Origin: an uncultured Clostridia bacterium
GTDB taxonomy: Bacteria; Bacillota; Clostridia; Oscillospirales; Acutalibacteraceae
Reading direction: 5' to 3'
Length of the DNA: 64,000 nt
NCBI GenBank assembly: GCA_945787805.1
Contig: CALZID010000002.1
Coordinates: 62,001-126,000 of the forward strand
The notes under the pieces are model-generated. The model ran no database searches. It was not told the origin of the DNA and was given only the letters and a program-made list of their open reading frames with translations. This document shows, piece after piece, positions 62,771-64,000 of the stretch (within the stretch, counting starts at the first letter, position 1; the number at the start of each line of letters is the position of its first letter). The translations under genes and the position numbers were made by a program.

Positions 62771-64000
62771 TTATATTCCCGAATAAATATTATAAGGAAA
62801 ACTGTTTGCTTGCGGATTTATATCCCCCGAAAAGACTGCGTAGCCTTTTCTGAAACAAATGGGTACAAAGGGATAATATTCTGCGAAAACTTCAAAATAC
62901 TCTTGTGCGGTTATCTCTCCCGCACGGAATTTATAGTATTCTGTGACGCATTTTTCGGTTTTGTCAACACCCATACCTTGAGCGCCGCTGCCGAAAAACT
63001 GTGAAATATCCATTGAATTATCAAGCTTGATTTCGCCGAGATACATATCAAAATTACCGCTTGAAATACGCTCATTATAGTCGGCAAAAGACAGTGCCTG
63101 AACATTGATTAAAAATCCGCATTCTTTTAAACTGTCAGCAATGTTATAGGCCGCAGCCACTCTGTAACGGTTATCGTTATTTACAATCAAAGTAAACGAC
63201 AGTAAATATGCGCCGTTTGTTTTTGCCCTGCCCGAAAAGTTAATATATCCGCAACGGTCAAGAATGTTATCGGCAAGAGTTTTGTTACTCTTAATATCTG
63301 TCTGCGTAACCTCTTTGTAGGTTTCGCTTTCGGGGTTTAAGGGCAGCTTCACGGGGGTGGCGTGGCCTTGATAAGAAGAAATTGCAATTTCTTCTGCGTT
63401 GATTTGTGCGGCAATGGCGCTTCTGATGTGCTTTGTCAATGCTCCGCGAGCGGAATTGAGCCCGAGATACACCATATTATTAAGCTGAACACCGTAGCTT
63501 GCACCGCTTATACTGTTATAACTGCAATTCGACAAATCGCTGAAATACACATCGGTTTTACCGATTTTAAAAGCATTTTCCGAGCTCTTATTTGTGTCTA
63601 TTGAATATAACTCTATATTCTTTTCAGGGTTTTCTGCATTCTTCAAATTGTTTTCAAGATAATAATAGTCACCGCTGCCCGTGGGTATTGCCGATGCTCC
63701 GTCAGCTGTTTCGCTTTTAACAACGGGGAATGAGAGCTTCCCCGCAACAAAACGGTCAGAAAAAGACAATGTAAATTCAACAGAATAAGTTCCCGTTGCA
63801 GTTGCAGAGACTACATTCTCTAACATTCCCGACCAAGCGTAAGACGCTTTTGCCATATTGAAAGAATACACCACATCATAAGCGTTGATTGGATTACTGC
63901 CGTGACACACGGCGTCCGTTCTAACAGTTACTTTTGCAGTTGTGCCTGTTACCGAAATTGTTTCTGCCAAAACGGGATTTGCTTTATAAGTGTTATCCAC
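62771..64000 (-). CDS. Extracellular solute-binding protein family 5, C-terminal part
   Basis: The frame is open to the window edge, so the N-terminus including any lipoprotein signal is missing; about 409 residues are visible. Pattern of peptide/nickel-binding proteins (SBP_bac_5): INAYDVVYSFNMAK (the D-V-x-x-S/T-F motif), FVAGKLSFPVVK, NNMVYLGLNSARGALTKHIRSAIAAQINAEEI (domain-linking segment), and a C-terminal NGAYLLSFTLIVNNDNRYRVAAAYNIADSLKECGF. Normally delivers oligopeptides to an ABC permease. No permease is visible; instead recG follows at 12 bases. Could be a lone receptor used for sensing. Confidence 0.88.
   Translation of the reverse strand: MDNTYKANPVLAETISVTGTTAKVTVRTDAVCHGSNPINAYDVVYSFNMAKASYAWSGMLENVVSATATGTYSVEFTLSFSDRFVAGKLSFPVVKSETADGASAIPTGSGDYYYLENNLKNAENPEKNIELYSIDTNKSSENAFKIGKTDVYFSDLSNCSYNSISGASYGVQLNNMVYLGLNSARGALTKHIRSAIAAQINAEEIAISSYQGHATPVKLPLNPESETYKEVTQTDIKSNKTLADNILDRCGYINFSGRAKTNGAYLLSFTLIVNNDNRYRVAAAYNIADSLKECGFLINVQALSFADYNERISSGNFDMYLGEIKLDNSMDISQFFGSGAQGMGVDKTEKCVTEYYKFRAGEITAQEYFEVFAEYYPFVPICFRKGYAVFSGDINPQANSFPYNIYSGI

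Overview
The window is an ordinary stretch of chromosome from an anaerobic, Gram-positive-type bacterium of the class Clostridia, probably a gut Oscillospirales/Ruminococcaceae-like lineage. This rests on moderately AT-rich DNA, strong AGGAGG-type ribosome sites, a Trp T-box leader, both glutamyl- and glutaminyl-tRNA synthetases, dapL-type lysine synthesis, a short 4.5S-like SRP RNA and many anaerobe-type iron-sulfur and lipoprotein genes. No phage, CRISPR array or tRNA gene was seen. The taxonomic placement is inferred from gene content only.

Layout. 1-4.4 kb: the end of a GGGtGRT-family gene, then a leftward stress-type cluster (Crp/Fnr regulator, PAS protein, rhodanese lipoprotein, macrodomain, ArsC/Spx-like protein, VWA protein) divergent from a 4Fe-4S protein. 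4.4-7.8 kb: a Trp-specific T-box leader and the trpXYZ tryptophan ABC transporter, whose binding protein has its two lobes in swapped order. 7.9-16.6 kb: GH31 glycosidase, a MerR regulator, three tandem two-TM paralogues, malic enzyme, a small HG..IRTYF-domain protein, glycerol kinase and a gutted GH20. 16.7-21 kb: SRP RNA, dnaX, ybaB, recR, smpB, an unusual zinc-ribbon/membrane protein and tmRNA. 21-26 kb: GDPD, gltX, glnS and a membrane protein. 26-34 kb: prfB, then proBA, with an aminotransferase-rsmA-TSCPD-cca operon diverging from proB. 34-42.7 kb: a tree-like inverted-repeat element, pnp, rpsO, the rod-shape cluster pbp2-mreDCB, and a thioredoxin-reductase-like enzyme. 42.8-48.2 kb: an orphan 5S rRNA, a lysine-rich membrane protein, ahcY, a RING/DUF2628 protein and galU. 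48.2-56.6 kb: hom-lysC-guaB-glyA-dapF-dapL, an amino-acid and purine run carrying two decayed RAYT (Y1 transposase) copies placed exactly at gene ends. 56.8-64 kb: an AI-2E-type permease, a PHP phosphatase, an esterase, a TIM-barrel protein, recG and a truncated peptide-binding protein.

The most unusual items are the circularly permuted TrpX (5011-6099) and a 12-codon Trp-containing mini-ORF just in front of it. Next come the elaborate TIR-closed elements at 34.07-34.37 kb and, as an inverted pair, at 48.20-48.49 and 58.79-59.08 kb. The other standouts are the RAYT pair with complementary deletions and embedded in-frame palindromes, and a putative nuclease-domain membrane protein lodged between smpB and ssrA.
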